A stretch of 64,000 nt of DNA, taken from positions 124,001-188,000 of the forward strand of contig NZ_WBSO01000002.1 in the NCBI RefSeq assembly GCF_009299485.1, given 5' to 3'. This DNA comes from Bifidobacterium apri (GTDB taxonomy: Bacteria; Actinomycetota; Actinomycetes; Actinomycetales; Bifidobacteriaceae). Below are positions 1 to 8,237 of this stretch, piece after piece. The notes below the pieces were generated by a model. It saw only the letters and a program-made list of their open reading frames with translations. It was not told where the DNA came from and did not search any database. Position 1 is the stretch's first letter. Each line of letters opens with the position of its first letter. The translations under genes were made by a program, and so were the position numbers.

Positions 1-239
1 CCCATGGGACCGGCAGCCTGCATGCCGCCGGCGCTGTTCGTACCGGTGACGGTGATGATGGTCAAATCGCCCATCGAGGCGAGCATCTGCTTGTTCTGTT
101 CATCGATGCCGCTGCCAAGCGAAACCATGGTGACGATGGAGCAGCAACCCACCACCACACCGAGCACGGTGAGTATGGTGCGTGATTTGCGGCGGAACAG
201 GTTCTGCCGACACAGGTGCACGAGGTCGGAGAATCTCAT
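1..239 (-). CDS. MacB/FtsX-type ABC transporter permease, N-terminal fragment
   Basis: This is the first 79 codons of a gene that runs off the left edge. The protein begins MRFSDLVHLCRQNLFRRKSR, followed by a hydrophobic segment (ILTVLGVVVGCCSIVTMVSL, residues 22-41) and then GSGIDEQNKQM. That is the usual start of MacB/FtsX-fold permeases: a short basic cytosolic end, one membrane helix, then the large extracellular domain. The ATG overlaps the stop of the upstream gene (ATGA), so the two are translationally coupled. With the ATPase at 1549-2367 it forms a MacB-type ABC unit for efflux or envelope signalling. The substrate cannot be told, and the catalytic and C-terminal parts are outside the window. 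Confidence 0.8.
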   Translation of the reverse strand, partial: MRFSDLVHLCRQNLFRRKSRTILTVLGVVVGCCSIVTMVSLGSGIDEQNKQMLASMGDLTIITVTGTNSAGGMQAAGPM

Positions 240-1456
240 GAGCGCTCCCCCAGCTGCGAGGCGATCACCTCAGTGGGAGCCTGTCGGTCGGTATCATCCG
301 CGGCAGGGGTATCGGAGGCGTGCCCCTGCGCTTCCGGCGTGTCGCCGCCGTCCTGATCATCCTGCCAGTCATCCCACTGTTCGTCCATCGCTGAACGCTT
401 CTTCTTGCGGTGACGCTTCACCAGCACCACAATCACGACAATCACCACAATCGCAACGGCCGCGACCGTGGGCATCAGCCAGACAGGTGTGCCCGGCTGT
501 TCGTCCTGTATGTCCGCCGCGGTGTCGTCCATGGCGGGAGCAGGTTCGGCGACCGTGAGTTTGACCGGGAATTCCTTGGTTTTCTGCTGACCGTCGGAAT
601 CTTCATACGTAACAGTGATCTTCGCGTCCAAATCCCCACTGTCCGTGGGTGTGAACGCGTAGGCGATGGTTCCGCTGCCGCCGGAAGCGACGTTGCCGAG
701 GTACTGCGTCTTTGATACGGTATCGAAGCCCTTGCCGTCCATCGTTGCTTCGACGTTCGAAATGTCGCCTTTGCCTTTGTTCACGTAGGCGAGGGTGATG
801 GTGCTTTCCTGGCCGTTCTGTGCGTCATCCGGAATGACGGGGTCGTTGATCTGGAAGCGGTCGGGCTGACTGACAGGCACGGAGATCTTCTCGTCCACAC
901 TGTTGGAGCTGCGCTGGCCGGCATCCACGTATTCGTAACGGAAACTGACGACCACTGCCTGTGCACCGCTTTTCGCGTCAATCAGGGCCTGCATCGGCAC
1001 GGTCTGGCTTTGCGTGGCGCCCGCGGCCAGCTGGGGCACGTAGAAGGTGTTCGTGCCGCCGGCGATGGTCAGCCCGTCACCGCCGTCCACGCCGATGACC
1101 ATATTCTGGACAGCCACCGACCCCTTGTTCTGGAAGGAGAATCCGAGGTCGAACTTGCCGCCAGCCGGAACAGAACCGTCGCCGTAGGTGAAATTCGTGA
1201 TGATGACATTCGGCACCGGGCCGGCGATGGGGGCTGCGCTCTGCCCGGAATCACCGCCAGCATTCTGGTCGGTGTCGTCAACGGGTGTGGCGTGCCGGGT
1301 TCCGGCATCCCCAGCGACGATGGTATCGGCTGCCGCCGCGGCGGCTCGGCCGGACGCCATCGCGCAGACGGGTGCGGACACGCAGGCCACAATCAGGGCG
1401 GCGAGCGCGATGAGCGCGATAATCGGCTTGACGACGATGATTCGGGGACGGTTCAT
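236..1456 (-). CDS. surface-anchored protein of the MacB-type ABC operon, CARDB-like
   Basis: The 406-aa protein has an N-terminal signal/anchor helix (about residues 8-33), an extracellular region with two beta-rich, CARDB/COG1361-like segments, a C-terminal membrane helix at about 325-347, then a KRHRKKKR stop-transfer stretch and an acidic cytosolic tail. I chose the start at 1456 (MNRPRIIVVK) because AGAGAGAAAG lies just upstream and the signal helix then sits at the N-terminus; an upstream in-frame start at 1537 would add 27 polar residues. It lies between the ATPase and the permease and overlaps the permease start by 4 bp, so it probably works with this transporter as an extracellular partner. 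The domain assignment is by general appearance, not by a search. Confidence 0.65.
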   Translation of the reverse strand: MNRPRIIVVKPIIALIALAALIVACVSAPVCAMASGRAAAAAADTIVAGDAGTRHATPVDDTDQNAGGDSGQSAAPIAGPVPNVIITNFTYGDGSVPAGGKFDLGFSFQNKGSVAVQNMVIGVDGGDGLTIAGGTNTFYVPQLAAGATQSQTVPMQALIDAKSGAQAVVVSFRYEYVDAGQRSSNSVDEKISVPVSQPDRFQINDPVIPDDAQNGQESTITLAYVNKGKGDISNVEATMDGKGFDTVSKTQYLGNVASGGSGTIAYAFTPTDSGDLDAKITVTYEDSDGQQKTKEFPVKLTVAEPAPAMDDTAADIQDEQPGTPVWLMPTVAAVAIVVIVVIVVLVKRHRKKKRSAMDEQWDDWQDDQDGGDTPEAQGHASDTPAADDTDRQAPTEVIASQLGERS

Positions 1457-1548
1457 GGTGGTCTTTCTCTCTGATTTTCGGAAAATTTGCTGTTGAGGAA
1501 TGCCGCTGTGCGATTGACGCGGGGCACCCGGCTGCACGTGATATCGGC

Positions 1549-2367
1549 CTATTCGTCTTGCTCGGTGTCATGGACGATACGCCCGTCCAACAAGGTGACG
1601 ATGCGATCCGCGTAGGCGGCCATATGCTCGTCATGCGTGACCAGCACGATGGTCTGGCCATTCTCGCGGGCGAAATCGCGGATCATGTCCATGATGTCGA
1701 CTTTCGTCTTGGAATCAAGATTGCCGGTCGGTTCGTCGGCGAACACGACTTGCGGGCGGGTGACGAACGCGCGGGCGATACCAACACGCTGCTGCTGGCC
1801 GCCGGACATCTGCGAGGGGTAATGGTTCAGGCGCTTGCCGAGCCCGACGCGCCTGAGCATCGCCCGCGCCCGGGCTTCGCGCTCCTCGCGTGGCACCCCG
1901 CGGAACATGAGCGGCATCGCAACGTTTTCGACGGCGTTGAGTCCGGGTAGCAGATTGTAGGACTGGAAAACGAAACCGATGTGCTTTTGCCTGAATTCGG
2001 CGAGTTCGCGCTCGTCGAGCCGCGAGACGACGATGCCGCCGATCCGCACGCCTCCGCGCGTCGGGCGTTCCATACCGGCAAGCTGGTTGAGCAGCGTGGA
2101 TTTGCCTGAACCGGATTCACCGTAGATGCAGCAGATCTGGCCGCGCGCGATGCCGAGGTTGATCCGGTCGAGGGCGATGACGTGTTCGGCGCCCATGACG
2201 TATTCCTTGCGCAGGTTGCGCACTTCGATCATCGGACGTCCGGAAGCGGGATGCGTGCCGTTGTGCCGTGCGGGCCGAGGAGCCGGGGTTGCGAGCACGC
2301 CCGAGGCATCCGGTGCAATCGATGCATCCATATTGGCCGTAGGTGGCGGCGATGCGAGCCAAGCCAT
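1549..2367 (-). CDS. ABC transporter ATP-binding protein (MacB/LolD type)
   Basis: A 272-aa ATPase with Walker A GESGSGKST, the signature motif SGGQQQRVGIARA, Walker B VVFADEPTGNLDS and the H-loop VTHDEH. The ADEPTGNLDS form is characteristic of the MacB/LolD/FtsE branch that pairs with FtsX-fold permeases, which fits the permease at the left edge. The core domain begins at residue 46 (MIEVRNLRKEY), and the first 45 residues are an Ala/Pro-rich extension. I kept the start at 2367 because a clear ribosome site (AGAAGGGA) lies 5-6 bases upstream of it; the internal ATG at 2232 is the alternative. It is first in a three-gene minus-strand operon, 92 bp ahead of the next gene. Confidence 0.88.
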   Translation of the reverse strand: MAWLASPPPTANMDASIAPDASGVLATPAPRPARHNGTHPASGRPMIEVRNLRKEYVMGAEHVIALDRINLGIARGQICCIYGESGSGKSTLLNQLAGMERPTRGGVRIGGIVVSRLDERELAEFRQKHIGFVFQSYNLLPGLNAVENVAMPLMFRGVPREEREARARAMLRRVGLGKRLNHYPSQMSGGQQQRVGIARAFVTRPQVVFADEPTGNLDSKTKVDIMDMIRDFARENGQTIVLVTHDEHMAAYADRIVTLLDGRIVHDTEQDE

Positions 2368-2525
2368 AGGCGTCCCTTCTCATCTCACGGCCCCTCAACA
2401 CAGCGGTGCCGCATTCATCACTTCAAGTATTCATCCGAGTATATGCCCGAACACCGCCATACGCCACCTGCCGATACCGCCGGCATGCCGTATGACGGGC
2501 GTCGGGCGCACGTCCCTGATGCTGC

Positions 2526-2531
2526 TATAAT
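2526..2531 (+). promoter_or_regulatory. -10 box of the tRNA-Arg promoter
   Basis: A perfect TATAAT lies 17 bases before the mature tRNA start. No good -35 hexamer is visible 16-18 bases upstream in the GC-rich sequence. Confidence 0.55.
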
Positions 2532-2548
2532 GGCACACGTTGTCTTAC

Positions 2549-2622
2549 GGCCCCGTAGCTCAGTTGGATAGAGCAGGAAACTTCTAATTTCAAGGTCGTC
2601 GGTTCGAATCCGACCGGGGTCA
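2549..2622 (+). tRNA. tRNA-Arg(TCT)
   Basis: A complete cloverleaf. The acceptor stem is GGCCCCG/CGGGGTC (one G-T pair), the D-stem GCTC/GAGC with loop AGTTGGATA, the anticodon arm GGAAA-CTTCTAA-TTTCA with anticodon TCT, and the T-arm GTCGG-TTCGAAT-CCGAC. The discriminator base is A and CCA is not encoded. The anticodon reads AGA/AGG arginine codons. The 3' flank shows no integrase gene or obvious repeat of the tRNA end. Confidence 0.95.
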
Positions 2623-2720
2623 CTTTTCCATCAAGGTCGGCACGACCGTTTCGTTGCACAAACCGTCATCGCGGTCGCGTACGCAACCACCTCGTGCAAC
2701 GCAGCTATCCCATGTATTCA

Positions 2721-2775
2721 CTTCCTCCAAACTGTCTACGCTCAGACAGCTGTGAGCGTAGATAGTTTGGGAAGG
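2721..2775. repeat. stem-loop between tRNA and tandem repeats
   Basis: The arms at 2727-2744 and 2753-2770 form an 18-bp stem with one wobble pair around an 8-nt loop, and the outer bases CTTCC/GGAAG extend it. It could terminate tRNA transcription or serve the convergent permease gene. There is no T-run. Confidence 0.6.
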
Positions 2776-2912
2776 GTGCGCACAGATCAGCAGTGCGCGC
2801 AGATCAGTAGGATGCGCGCAGATCAGTAGGGTGCACAGGTCAGTAGGGTGCACAGGTCAATAGGGTGCACAGGTCAATAGGGTGCACAGGTCAATAGAGC
2901 GCAGGTCAGTCG
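2775..2912. repeat. tandem repeat, eight units of 17 or 19 bp
   Basis: Eight head-to-tail units related to GGTGCACAGGTCAATAG. Units 1 and 3 are 19 bp, the middle ones 17 bp, and the last is a truncated copy that overlaps the stop codon of the permease gene at 2906. The four central units are almost identical, which suggests recent slippage. A 77-codon reading frame across it on the minus strand only reflects the repeat and is not called. Confidence 0.9.
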
Positions 2913-4099
2913 ATGATCCATGACAAGCCGACCAACACCACCAGGAACAGCACGTTGACCGCGCTGTACACCGCCAAATACCGGCCTTTCTTATCCGGAT
3001 ACCGCCGCGTCACGTTCTTGTAGGAGACCAAGGACGCCATCGACGCGATCAGCGTACCCATGCCGCCCAAATTCGTGCCGATGATCAGATGCGTCCAATC
3101 GTCACAGAAGCCCGACAGCAGAATCGTCGTCGGCACATTGCTCATGATCTGGCTGGAAACAACCGCCACCTCAAGCGGATGACCGCCCACCAAAGACGCC
3201 GCCAGCGAATAGAACGCCGGCACACGCTTCATATTGCCGATGAAAATGAAGAACATGATGAAGGTCAGCGGCAGACCCCAGTCGACCTTTCGGAACGCCT
3301 TGCGATCGGCGAACAGAAACACGCCGAACACCACGACGCACATCACCCAGATCGGCACAAGGTCGCTGACCACCAGCAGGCACAGCAGGAACAGCGCCGC
3401 ATACACCCACATTCGCCAACCGCCATAACCGGCCCCATATCCTGTCAAGCGGATTTCATCAGGCTGCGGCTGGTCGGGCTGAGGGGCAAGCACTCCGCGT
3501 TCGATATCCTCCCCGTCAAGGTCAGCGAATCGTCGCACTTCCTTGCCACCGAACGCTACCGCAATCACCACCACCAGCAGCACTGCGGCGACAAAGGAAT
3601 ACGGGGCCATAATGCCCAGGAACCGACTGGTCGGCATACCCGTCAACGCTTTGAGATACAAGTTGTGCGCATTGCCCACCGGGGTGAGCATGCTGCCGAC
3701 GTTCGCCCCCACCGTCATCAACGTCGCCACCAGCACAGCCGACGATTCCATACCCGCCATCGTCAACACGGAAATCGCGAACGGAATGAACGTGACCAGC
3801 GCAACATCATTCGTGATCAGCATCGAGGAAAAATACGTGAGCGACACCAAAACCAGCACCACACCCCGCTGGGTGCGCACCATACGCAGCAAGCGCGAAC
3901 CGACCATACGGAACACACCGATGCGCTGCAGCCCGCACACCACGAGCATCAGGCACACCAGCTGGGCAATCGTCTTGGTATGCACATAGCTGCGATACTC
4001 GGCATCCGGGGGCACCACAAAACAGGAGATGATCGCAAGGACCGTAGCGACGATGAAAATCGTCTCGCTTTTGACCACTTCAAGCAACCAACGCCGCAT
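2906..4099 (-). CDS. SLC13/ArsB-type (CitMHS) membrane permease
   Basis: A 397-aa polytopic membrane protein with about ten helices and the internal two-fold pattern of the citrate/arsenite/Na+ ion-transporter superfamily. Residues TNDVALVTFIPFAI in the first half and SNVPTTILLSGF in the second mark the paired re-entrant regions, and GANVGSMLTPVGN is also family-typical. It probably moves an anion or couples cation exchange across the cytoplasmic membrane; the substrate cannot be predicted. I chose the ATG at 4099 because GGAGG lies 6 bases upstream. An in-frame ATG at 4144 sits inside a perfect palindrome and has no ribosome site. It lies downstream of the GH51 gene in the same direction. 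Confidence 0.78.
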   Translation of the reverse strand: MRRWLLEVVKSETIFIVATVLAIISCFVVPPDAEYRSYVHTKTIAQLVCLMLVVCGLQRIGVFRMVGSRLLRMVRTQRGVVLVLVSLTYFSSMLITNDVALVTFIPFAISVLTMAGMESSAVLVATLMTVGANVGSMLTPVGNAHNLYLKALTGMPTSRFLGIMAPYSFVAAVLLVVVIAVAFGGKEVRRFADLDGEDIERGVLAPQPDQPQPDEIRLTGYGAGYGGWRMWVYAALFLLCLLVVSDLVPIWVMCVVVFGVFLFADRKAFRKVDWGLPLTFIMFFIFIGNMKRVPAFYSLAASLVGGHPLEVAVVSSQIMSNVPTTILLSGFCDDWTHLIIGTNLGGMGTLIASMASLVSYKNVTRRYPDKKGRYLAVYSAVNVLFLVVLVGLSWIID

Positions 4100-4140
4100 C
4101 CAGTCCTCCGTGAATTGAAGTTGAACCCCAGGTGAATTCA

Positions 4141-4162
4141 ACATGTCGCACGCGCGACATGT
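4141..4162. promoter_or_regulatory. perfect 9-4-9 palindrome, possible operator
   Basis: The arms ACATGTCGC and GCGACATGT are perfect inverted copies around a 4-bp centre, 42 bp upstream of the permease start. Size and position suit a dimeric repressor site, but no regulator gene is adjacent. Confidence 0.4.
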
Positions 4163-4331
4163 CCAATATTAGCGGGAAATCCGGCATGACCGGCGTGTTC
4201 GCGCGGATTGCTCCGACCGTCAACGCAATTGTCGGTGCCAAACACGCCGGCATTCCCACGATGCCGCCAATCGTGCGCACACACGAAGCCGACCGGCCGG
4301 AGCCTGCGCCGGAGGGAATCCGCGCTTCACG

Positions 4332-4367
4332 CGCGTGTCACAACGTCTCACACGCGTGTCACAACGT
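4332..4367. repeat. 15-bp direct repeat at 21-bp spacing
   Basis: CGCGTGTCACAACGT occurs at 4332-4346 and again at 4353-4367. The second copy covers the stop codon of the GH51 gene. The offset is exactly 21 bp, two helical turns. Confidence 0.7.
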
Positions 4368-6788
4368 TACCGTCACCACCGTGACCGAATACGCGGGAAG
4401 CCCCAACGCGAACCTCACCGGCGGCCCGGCCATCGCGAATGTGTCCTCACGACGTTCCGCCACCCTATGGGAAACACCCTCGGCGCCAAGCACATTGCGC
4501 GCCTCAGGTGCCGCACACAGCCGCACCACACGCAACCGGCACGAATCGCGGCGCGGACGGGCGCCCAACGATCGCAAACCGAAGGAGATATCGAGCGTGA
4601 CATCGATGCGATCGCCACCCGTATTGACCAGCTTGATGAATCTGGTCGATTCGTCGCCGGTCGCGCTTGCGAACAGCCTGCCCGCCACCGCTTTACCGGC
4701 ACGGGTATGCCCGGCATCGCCCAGCTCGCATTCGTAGGCCATCGGGCCGATATGCGTGGCGAACAATTGCTCCACTTCGGCGTTGAGTGTGGGCATCACC
4801 GTGCGCGCGTCGAATTCGATGAGGTTCTGCATCCACCCCTTGCCTGGCACGCGTGCGAGCAGCGGCGCATACGACGTCATGCGCACCACGTCGCTGTTGC
4901 GCTCGCATCCCGTGAGGAATGCCGCCTCACCGAGTGCGGATGCCCATGTGTTGGCATGCGCGTTGTCCTGTTTGTACCCGGCCAGATACCCGTTCGCCGA
5001 ATACTCACCGACCATGACGCCGGCGGAATCACGCGGATAGCTGTCATAGCGGCGGGCTTGCGAGGCGAACCATTCAGGCGTGTGGTACGAATGCTCGTCC
5101 ACGATGATTCTGCTGCCGGCAAGCGGCGGATCGCACGCCAACAGCATCTCGCCCCGCCCTGCGGCGATATCACGCGCATGATTCCACGCCCGGCGCATGG
5201 ACAGGCGGTATGGGAAGAGCCCGGCGCTCATCACGCACAAGATCGACGGGTAGCGTTCGTGGATTGCCTTGGCGATGGCATCGAACCGTTCCATATATCC
5301 TTGTCCGTAATTCTCATTGCCGATGCCGATCATATCGAGACCGAACGGCGCCGGATGGCCCATATCGCGACGAACCCGCGCCCACTGACTGGTATCTGGA
5401 TCGCCGTTGGCGAATTCGATGAGATCGAGATAATCCTGAACGACCACGTCACGGAAATACTCGCTGTTCACAGGAATGGACTGCGGGTCGCGGTACGGCG
5501 ACTGGCAGGTCATGCCCGCGAACAAGGTCGGCAACGGCTTGGCGCCCAGATCCTCGCACAGGCAGAAATACTCGTAGAAGCCGATCTGGTAGCTTTGCGA
5601 ATAGCTTGAGCCGTCCGGCATGCGGAAGGCCCACATATTGTATTGCTGACGACGCGCGTACAAAGCGCCGACCGTGTCCTTCCAACGGTACTCGTTGCCC
5701 GGCGTGACGCCTTCGGTGATGCAGCCGCCGGGGAACCGCAGGAACGCCGGTTTGAGCGCCGCGATGGCTTCAACCAGGTCGCGGCGGAATCTGCCGTACC
5801 GCCATTTGGGGTCGCCCGCACCCCACGTGTCCGCATCCACCAGGACGACACAGTCGAGATCGATGACGGTGTCTGACACGGGGATTGCAACGTTGCCTGA
5901 TCCAGCGGTTGACGAGACGGCTTGCGTATCGGTCTGTGCGGCGCTGGATCCAACCGCCTGAGCCGAGCCCGGTGCAACACCCGATCGGGCATCCGCAATA
6001 TCCGGGACCGTGCCGGAGAGTCCTGTCTGGTAGCTGTGTGTGCGATTTCCGTGAGCTTCGCCGGCGGACGTGCAGTCCCCCGCGCGATCTTCCCCCGCAA
6101 TCAAACCGATATGCAGCTTGCCCAAGCCCGAAGCCATGCCCGACAGCGTACAGGTCAGATGGACCCACCCGTTGATGCAATCGGTGTCATCCGGGTCGCA
6201 TGACCCCGCCGCAGTGCTGGGCAAGTCATTGCTTGGGGCGCTGCACGACAATGTCACGCAGTTGGTCAGTGCGGCACCCGAAGCGTTGACCACACTCACC
6301 GCAAGAGCCATAACCCCAGCGACCGGACGCGCGTACACGCCAAAATCGTAGCGATGCCCCTGCTCGATGGCGATTGCACACTCCCCGGCATGCTTGCCGC
6401 CGCCGTTGTACCCGAGGTTCTCGATATCCGCACCATGCCGCCCTGCAGGCAGGGCTAGGCGCACGTATCGGCTGTTGCGGTGCAGCGGCGGCGCCGGGCA
6501 AGACGTCTCGATACGCTGCCCATGCTCGCCGCGAGTCTCCATGCCGTAACTCGTCGCCGAAACCCCATGGAACTGCCAGAAACGCAACGAATCGACCTGG
6601 GTGCGCCACCGGTCCGTTCCGTGCGCGCGCATGCTGCGGTGCTTGAGATAGACGCCGTCGAAGCTGTAATTATTGACCACGTTCGCATTCAAGCCGCCAT
6701 CGACTGACATGTTGATGTCCTCAAGAAACGCGCCATACAGCCGATCGCTGACCGGATGCGACGCTGAACCCACCATTACCGTGACCAT
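4359..6788 (-). CDS. alpha-L-arabinofuranosidase, GH51 family
   Basis: An 809-aa intracellular glycosidase (no signal peptide) that removes terminal arabinofuranosyl residues from arabinan or arabinoxylan oligosaccharides. The N-terminal part carries FLEDINMSVDGGLNANVV. The catalytic (beta/alpha)8 domain has the acid/base in GIGNENYGQGY (Glu492) and the nucleophile in VMVGEYSANG (Glu595). A C-terminal beta domain ends at about 809. GH51 enzymes are usually 500-600 aa, or near 800 when an N-terminal carbohydrate-binding-like region is present, as here. Residues about 235-300 form an Ala/Ser/Thr-rich insertion that looks unstructured. TAGGAA precedes the ATG. It is divergent from the RpiR gene. 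Confidence 0.9.
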   Translation of the reverse strand: MVTVMVGSASHPVSDRLYGAFLEDINMSVDGGLNANVVNNYSFDGVYLKHRSMRAHGTDRWRTQVDSLRFWQFHGVSATSYGMETRGEHGQRIETSCPAPPLHRNSRYVRLALPAGRHGADIENLGYNGGGKHAGECAIAIEQGHRYDFGVYARPVAGVMALAVSVVNASGAALTNCVTLSCSAPSNDLPSTAAGSCDPDDTDCINGWVHLTCTLSGMASGLGKLHIGLIAGEDRAGDCTSAGEAHGNRTHSYQTGLSGTVPDIADARSGVAPGSAQAVGSSAAQTDTQAVSSTAGSGNVAIPVSDTVIDLDCVVLVDADTWGAGDPKWRYGRFRRDLVEAIAALKPAFLRFPGGCITEGVTPGNEYRWKDTVGALYARRQQYNMWAFRMPDGSSYSQSYQIGFYEYFCLCEDLGAKPLPTLFAGMTCQSPYRDPQSIPVNSEYFRDVVVQDYLDLIEFANGDPDTSQWARVRRDMGHPAPFGLDMIGIGNENYGQGYMERFDAIAKAIHERYPSILCVMSAGLFPYRLSMRRAWNHARDIAAGRGEMLLACDPPLAGSRIIVDEHSYHTPEWFASQARRYDSYPRDSAGVMVGEYSANGYLAGYKQDNAHANTWASALGEAAFLTGCERNSDVVRMTSYAPLLARVPGKGWMQNLIEFDARTVMPTLNAEVEQLFATHIGPMAYECELGDAGHTRAGKAVAGRLFASATGDESTRFIKLVNTGGDRIDVTLDISFGLRSLGARPRRDSCRLRVVRLCAAPEARNVLGAEGVSHRVAERREDTFAMAGPPVRFALGLPAYSVTVVTVTL

Positions 6789-7094
6789 GATTCCTATCGT
6801 AGGTGAAGCGACAGGATTTTCCCGGCAGCGCAGGGCGAATCAGCGGGCGCGTGTCGCAGATGTCCGGTCCCGCTCGTGTACCCGCGCGGCGACCTGGCGA
6901 CGAACATGCATTTCGGCAGCGTGGCGGGAACACGCACCCGCCCGCGAAGTTCTGCATACGACAGCGTGGCGGGAACGCTCATGAACAATTCACCGTATGT
7001 TCACCGCCGCTTGTTGCGCACACAACCGCCCAATCACTACACGGCGCTAGGCTGTCACCACCGTCATGGCGACGGGCGCCACGAGGGAGAACAC
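6789..7094. promoter_or_regulatory. divergent intergenic region with a 15-bp direct repeat
   Basis: This 306-bp gap separates the GH51 gene and rpiR and must hold promoters for both. CAGCGTGGCGGGAAC occurs at 6917-6931 and 6962-6976, 45 bp apart in the same orientation, and could be a paired binding site. I see no convincing -10/-35 pair. Confidence 0.4.
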
Positions 7095-7973
7095 ATGGGA
7101 GAGCAAGCACACGCATCCGAGGCAATCAGAGCACGCATCGAACACATCTACCCGTCGCTTCGACCCGCCGAACGGGCCGTCGCCCAGTATCTTCATGACC
7201 ATGCGGATGCCGCCGAACTCACCGTTCACCAGCTTGCGCAAGCCACCCATTCCAGCGAGCCGACCGTCATCAGGCTCTCGCGCAAACTCGGGTTCAGCGG
7301 GTACCGCGAATTGCGGTATGTGCTTCGTCACCCGGCAGCCGAACATCACCCGCCCTTCGACCCACTGGAGGGCTTCGACCTCAACCCGTGGGATCAGTTG
7401 GAAGACATCCCCGGCAAGGCGGTGGGCGGGGCACGATCAATGTTGGACGACCTGCTCGCATCCCTTGACCGGCCATCATTGCGCAAAGCCGTCGGTATGC
7501 TCGCCACCGCCGGGCTGATCGACATCATCGGCGTGGAGAACTCGATCGTCCCGGCAACGGATCTGTGCACCAAGCTCAGTTATCTTGGCCTGCACTGCCG
7601 TATCGCCACTGATGCATATCTTCAGCAGATCAACGCGGGACACTTGACAGACCAGGACGTCGCCATCGCGTTCTCCTACTCAGGCAGTTCACGCGACACG
7701 ATCAAAGCCTTGCAACTGGCAAAATCGCAAGGCACGCACACGATAGCCGTCACCAATGCGTCGAACGCCCCCATCCGCAACTGGGCGGACATCACCCTGC
7801 TCGCGGGCAGCGGCGAGCGCACCATCTACGGCAATGCGATTTTCTCCCGCATCTCGCATATCGCGCTGGTCGACATGCTGTACATGGGTGTGATCCTCAG
7901 CGATTACGGCAGGTTCGCCGCGCGGCTCGACCGCTCGGGCAGATACATTCAAGATCGCGGTTTCACCGCTTGA
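7095..7973 (+). CDS. RpiR-family transcriptional regulator (HTH + SIS domain)
   Basis: A 292-aa regulator. Residues 1-77 form the RpiR helix-turn-helix domain (AERAVAQYLHDHADAAELTV, then SSEPTVIRLSRKLGFSGY), and residues about 120-265 form the SIS domain with the phosphosugar-binding signature AFSYSGSSRDT at 192-202. RpiR proteins sense phosphorylated small molecules. I chose the start at 7095 because GAGGGAGA lies 4 bases upstream; the open frame extends further but without a start signal. It lies 264 bp upstream of, and in line with, the phosphonate transport and degradation genes, so it is the best candidate regulator of them, possibly sensing a C-P compound or intermediate. It could instead control the divergent GH51 gene. 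Confidence 0.88.
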   Translation: MGEQAHASEAIRARIEHIYPSLRPAERAVAQYLHDHADAAELTVHQLAQATHSSEPTVIRLSRKLGFSGYRELRYVLRHPAAEHHPPFDPLEGFDLNPWDQLEDIPGKAVGGARSMLDDLLASLDRPSLRKAVGMLATAGLIDIIGVENSIVPATDLCTKLSYLGLHCRIATDAYLQQINAGHLTDQDVAIAFSYSGSSRDTIKALQLAKSQGTHTIAVTNASNAPIRNWADITLLAGSGERTIYGNAIFSRISHIALVDMLYMGVILSDYGRFAARLDRSGRYIQDRGFTA

Positions 7974-7980
7974 AACTCCA

Positions 7981-8005
7981 AAACTACGCATCCGACGCGT
8001 AGTTT
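7981..8005 (+). terminator. hairpin downstream of rpiR
   Basis: Perfect 9-bp arms AAACTACGC/GCGTAGTTT around a 7-nt loop, 7 bases after the rpiR stop. The trailing sequence is only moderately T-rich. Confidence 0.55.
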
Positions 8006-8170
8006 CATCTGGAATTCACCGTCCTTTCCCCAAGCTTTCGCCCAGGAAGACCGAAACAGCCGCGGAACGGATCGAAGATGAACATACAGCCGCGCGCCAC
8101 AGGATCCAGGAGCCGGCCGAAGGCGCATGACGCCGCACAACAGAACACCCCTCAAACCAAGTGATACACT

Positions 8171-8187
8171 GCGCCGACAGTCGGCGC
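8171..8187. promoter_or_regulatory. 7-3-7 inverted repeat upstream of the phosphonate transporter
   Basis: GCGCCGA-CAG-TCGGCGC lies 50 bp before the ATPase start and just after GATACACT, which may be a -10 element. The placement fits an operator for the adjacent RpiR protein, but this is inference. Confidence 0.4.
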
Positions 8188-8237
8188 CATCCGTTGCGGG
8201 CGTCCGCCAGTGAAGCCCGCGGAAGGCAGAACCACCC

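Noticed and set aside
2620..2853. 77-aa protein on the minus strand
   Set aside because: It consists of the tandem repeat and the tRNA flank translated, with no ribosome site.
2549..2912. Integrated element at tRNA-Arg
   Set aside because: No integrase, no duplicated tRNA end and no change in gene style downstream.
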